Source: Marinomonas sp. SBI8L (GTDB taxonomy: Bacteria; Pseudomonadota; Gammaproteobacteria; Pseudomonadales; Marinomonadaceae). Taken from it: a stretch of 64,000 nucleotides of DNA. How positions within the stretch are numbered: position 1 is the first letter of the stretch; the number at the start of each line of letters is the position of its first letter. Shown here piece after piece: positions 62,369-64,000 of the stretch. A program made the translations under genes and the position numbers. The notes beneath the pieces were generated by a model. That model ran no database searches. It worked only from the letters and a program-made list of their open reading frames with translations, and was not told the origin of the DNA. The stretch lies in the NCBI RefSeq assembly GCF_001624705.1, contig NZ_JSEO01000003.1, positions 1 to 64,000 of the forward strand, in the 5' to 3' direction.

Positions 62369-63265
62369 TTGAGTACAATTGATTTTTCACATCTTAAGCA
62401 TATGGCGATCTTTGTCGCAGTCGTAGAAGCAGGCAGCTTTGCTGCAGCCGCTCGTAAGCTTCATTCCAGCCGATCTAGAGTGAGCGAACAGGTTGCTCAG
62501 TTTGAAGCCGCTGCTGGTATGCGCTTATTACATAGGTCAACACGCCAACTGGCTTTAACCTCAGAAGGGGAAAAGGTGTATGCCAAGGCGAAAATCTTGC
62601 CCGGGCTTATTCATGAGATAGAAGCCGTTGCGTCCCCCGCTGAACCAAGCGGCCGCGTGGCGATTAGTACTACCCATGATATTGCGATTAAGCATCTGAT
62701 TCCTGTGTTGAGTGAATTTCAGCGACGCTACCCTAAAGTACAAGTTGATCTGATTATTTCGGATCAGAAGATGGACCTTATCGCCGAACAAATCGACATG
62801 GCGATACGCATCGGCTTGCCGAATGACGATTCCTTGATTGGCCGTGTTATGTATGAAGAACGCTCTACTTTATACGCTAGCCCTGCTTATCTTAAAGAGC
62901 ATGGCATGCCTAAAAGCATAGAAGAGCTTGCTCAACATAAATGGATATCCTTGACCCAAATGAGCCAAAACGGCGAGCAAAACTTACAACATGAAGAGCA
63001 GCATTATCACTTCACCCCAAGCCATTATCATCAAACTAACTCTCCCTTAGTTGCCCAAAGCATGACGCTGGCTGGTTATGGTATAGGGGTACATTTACCT
63101 CTGACGGTGAAGGATGAATGTAAGGCGGGGCTACTTGTACCGATCGGATTGGGGATGAGTGCTTTTAGTGCTGTGTTTACTTTGGTTTATCCGTCCCGCA
63201 AGCAGGTACCAGCAAGAACTAGAGCTTTAATTGATTATCTACTATCCTCTGATATCTTCTCTTAA
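62369..63265 (+). CDS. LysR family regulator of the QorB-like gene
   Basis: A 298-residue LysR protein. HTH AGSFAAAARKLHSSRSRVSE, linker MRLLHRSTRQLALTSEGEKV, effector domain with RVAISTTHDIAIKHLI and AQSMTLAGYGIGVHLPLT. It is close to the group that controls divergent NADPH reductases. ATG was not found at the exact start; 62369 is TTG (TTGAGTACAATTGAT), preceded by GGAGTGTTCGG, so a TTG start is likely. Confidence 0.85.
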   Translation: MSTIDFSHLKHMAIFVAVVEAGSFAAAARKLHSSRSRVSEQVAQFEAAAGMRLLHRSTRQLALTSEGEKVYAKAKILPGLIHEIEAVASPAEPSGRVAISTTHDIAIKHLIPVLSEFQRRYPKVQVDLIISDQKMDLIAEQIDMAIRIGLPNDDSLIGRVMYEERSTLYASPAYLKEHGMPKSIEELAQHKWISLTQMSQNGEQNLQHEEQHYHFTPSHYHQTNSPLVAQSMTLAGYGIGVHLPLTVKDECKAGLLVPIGLGMSAFSAVFTLVYPSRKQVPARTRALIDYLLSSDIFS

Positions 63266-63302
63266 AAGCTGCTGTGCTTGATTATGTTTTGTTAAAAAGC
63301 AA

Positions 63303-63602
63303 CTCAAAATGCTCACTTATCACGATAAGCTCCGCTTTTTCGTTTACTTTTTGCCTCACCTAATCTTCGCTCGCGACGCTTTTTGGTGGCATTAAGATAG
63401 TTGTACTTAAATTGAAGGAGAGCTGCTGCGCTCGGCTTTCTGTTAGCAATGACTTTGTTTTGGATTGCTTTGAGGTTATTCCTTGGTGAAGGCTTTTGCT
63501 TTTTTGATTCTAAGGAGCCTTTAAAAACGAACTGAGCGAAGGTCAGACAAGGCAAGCTGTGACGAAAAATGTGAGCTTATAGTTATAAGTGAGCATTTTG
63601 AG
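63303..63602. repeat. 300-bp element bounded by long inverted repeats
   Basis: CTCAAAATGCTCACTTAT at 63303 is exactly inverted at 63585-63602, and a further eight bases ATAAGCTC / GAGCTTAT (63325 and 63573) pair after a four-base gap, giving 26 paired positions. The enclosed 240 bases include a Lys/Arg-rich open frame (63313-63555, minus strand, 80 residues) of doubtful value. It looks like a miniature mobile or repetitive element. Confidence 0.6.
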
Positions 63603-63712
63603 AAGCAGCTTAACGAAGTATGGCCGATGATCAGGCGTTTTATCCTCCAAGGTGAGCATTTTGAGGAAAAGTTTAACGCAGCATGATCGATGATCAGGCG
63701 TTTTAGCCCCTA
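63589..63712. repeat. two tandem copies of a 63-bp unit
   Basis: Unit 1 begins GTGAGCATTTTGAG at 63589 and unit 2 the same at 63652. Both continue with AACG.AG.ATG..CGATGATCAGGCGTTTTA, with several differences. The unit overlaps the right arm of the inverted repeat and ends at the stop codon of the LuxR-type gene. Confidence 0.65.
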
Positions 63713-64000
63713 ATGAGAGTCAAGCTCGTTCAAATGTGCGAGGAAGAGAGTAAAGATCTCCGACTGTGTCGAGGTATCGAGTCGAGTATGTATATTCTTC
63801 CTATGTACCTTAACTGTGCCTAAACTAATATTTAGTTGGTTAGCGATCACTTTCGATGAATGACCTTGTAATATAAGACCTGATATCTCTTGTTCCCGTT
63901 TTGTGAGTATGCCTCGGCCAAAGCTGCTGAGGGCTTGTTTCATAACGCTGTCGGACTTTTCGTACTGCACATATTCATGGGATTGCGATAACCAGAATTG
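63710..64000 (-). CDS. LuxR-type HTH regulator, 3' part (runs off right edge)
   Basis: The frame ends at 63710 and stays open to the window edge, so the N-terminal part is missing. The visible end is a LuxR DNA-binding domain: GILTKREQEISGLILQGHSS, VIANQLNISLGTVKVHRKNI and HTRLDTSTQSEIF. The upstream domain (autoinducer, receiver or other) lies outside the window, so no function can be given. A GTG at 63970 could start a short version but the open frame beyond it favours a longer gene. Confidence 0.85.
   Translation of the reverse strand, partial: QFWLSQSHEYVQYEKSDSVMKQALSSFGRGILTKREQEISGLILQGHSSKVIANQLNISLGTVKVHRKNIHTRLDTSTQSEIFTLFLAHLNELDSH

Noticed and set aside
63313-63555. 80-residue Lys/Arg-rich frame on the minus strand
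   Set aside because: It lies wholly within the inverted-repeat element, has unusual composition and no family match that I know; not supported as a gene.
63589-63712. Integron attC site
   Set aside because: The repeats lack the expected core sites GTTRRRY/RYYYAAC and no integrase or cassette array is seen.

Overview
The window looks like chromosomal DNA of a motile marine gammaproteobacterium, most like the Oceanospirillales and Marinomonas in particular. This is an inference from gene content: LysR regulators, TRAP and BCCT transporters, several chemoreceptors and moderately AT-rich DNA. No phage, conjugative element or CRISPR array was seen. The left edge is the end of an rRNA operon (3' end of 23S, then two near-identical 5S genes and a terminator).

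Layout. 0.8-6.3 kb: PQ-loop protein, ZIP metal transporter, GFA protein, and a putrescine/agmatine set (PuuC-like aldehyde dehydrogenase, LysR regulator, divergent agmatinase SpeB with a T-N11-A palindrome between). 6.6-7.9 kb: ABC protein with a strikingly short ATPase domain. 8.0-11.8 kb: zinc-uptake operon (small His-rich exported protein, His-rich DUF2796 protein, ABC ATPase, FtsX-type permease, DUF3299 protein) behind a near-consensus Zur operator. 12-20.6 kb: ordinary accessory genes (PDC-sensor membrane protein, alpha/beta hydrolases, CadC-like and MarR regulators, VOC protein, RhlE-like helicase).

20.7-38.9 kb is a sensory region: a chemoreceptor paired with a periplasmic binding protein, a split Aer-like energy-taxis system (PAS protein plus a chemoreceptor with a damaged CZB domain), an ammonium transporter fused to a chemoreceptor signalling domain with a candidate sigma-54 promoter and NtrC site, a binding protein overlapping a GGDEF-EAL enzyme, and a divergent LuxP-like receptor without LuxQ. 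39-43.6 kb: lipoproteins, a catalase-related peroxidase and an OhrR-like regulator whose promoter holds 15-bp-phased repeats. 43.7-49.7 kb: a LysR gene and a BCCT transporter separated by a 278-bp IS5-type MITE and an NtrC-like palindrome, then a PLP enzyme and an Lrp regulator. 49.4-56.8 kb: MFS transporter with an HTH-only protein, AraC regulator, and a LysR/TRAP/VanX-like dipeptidase operon. 57.1-61.3 kb: a four-gene operon in which each product carries features of a different amide-bond hydrolase fold (N-terminal Cys Ntn hydrolase, a CheD/NTAN1-like protein, asparaginase fused to a B-lectin domain, and a Cys/His papain-like protein). This is the best candidate for an undescribed system. 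The right end has a QorB-like reductase with a divergent LysR, a 300-bp element bounded by long inverted repeats, and the 3' part of a LuxR-type gene.

All functional statements rest on reading motifs by eye and on memory of the families. No database search was run.
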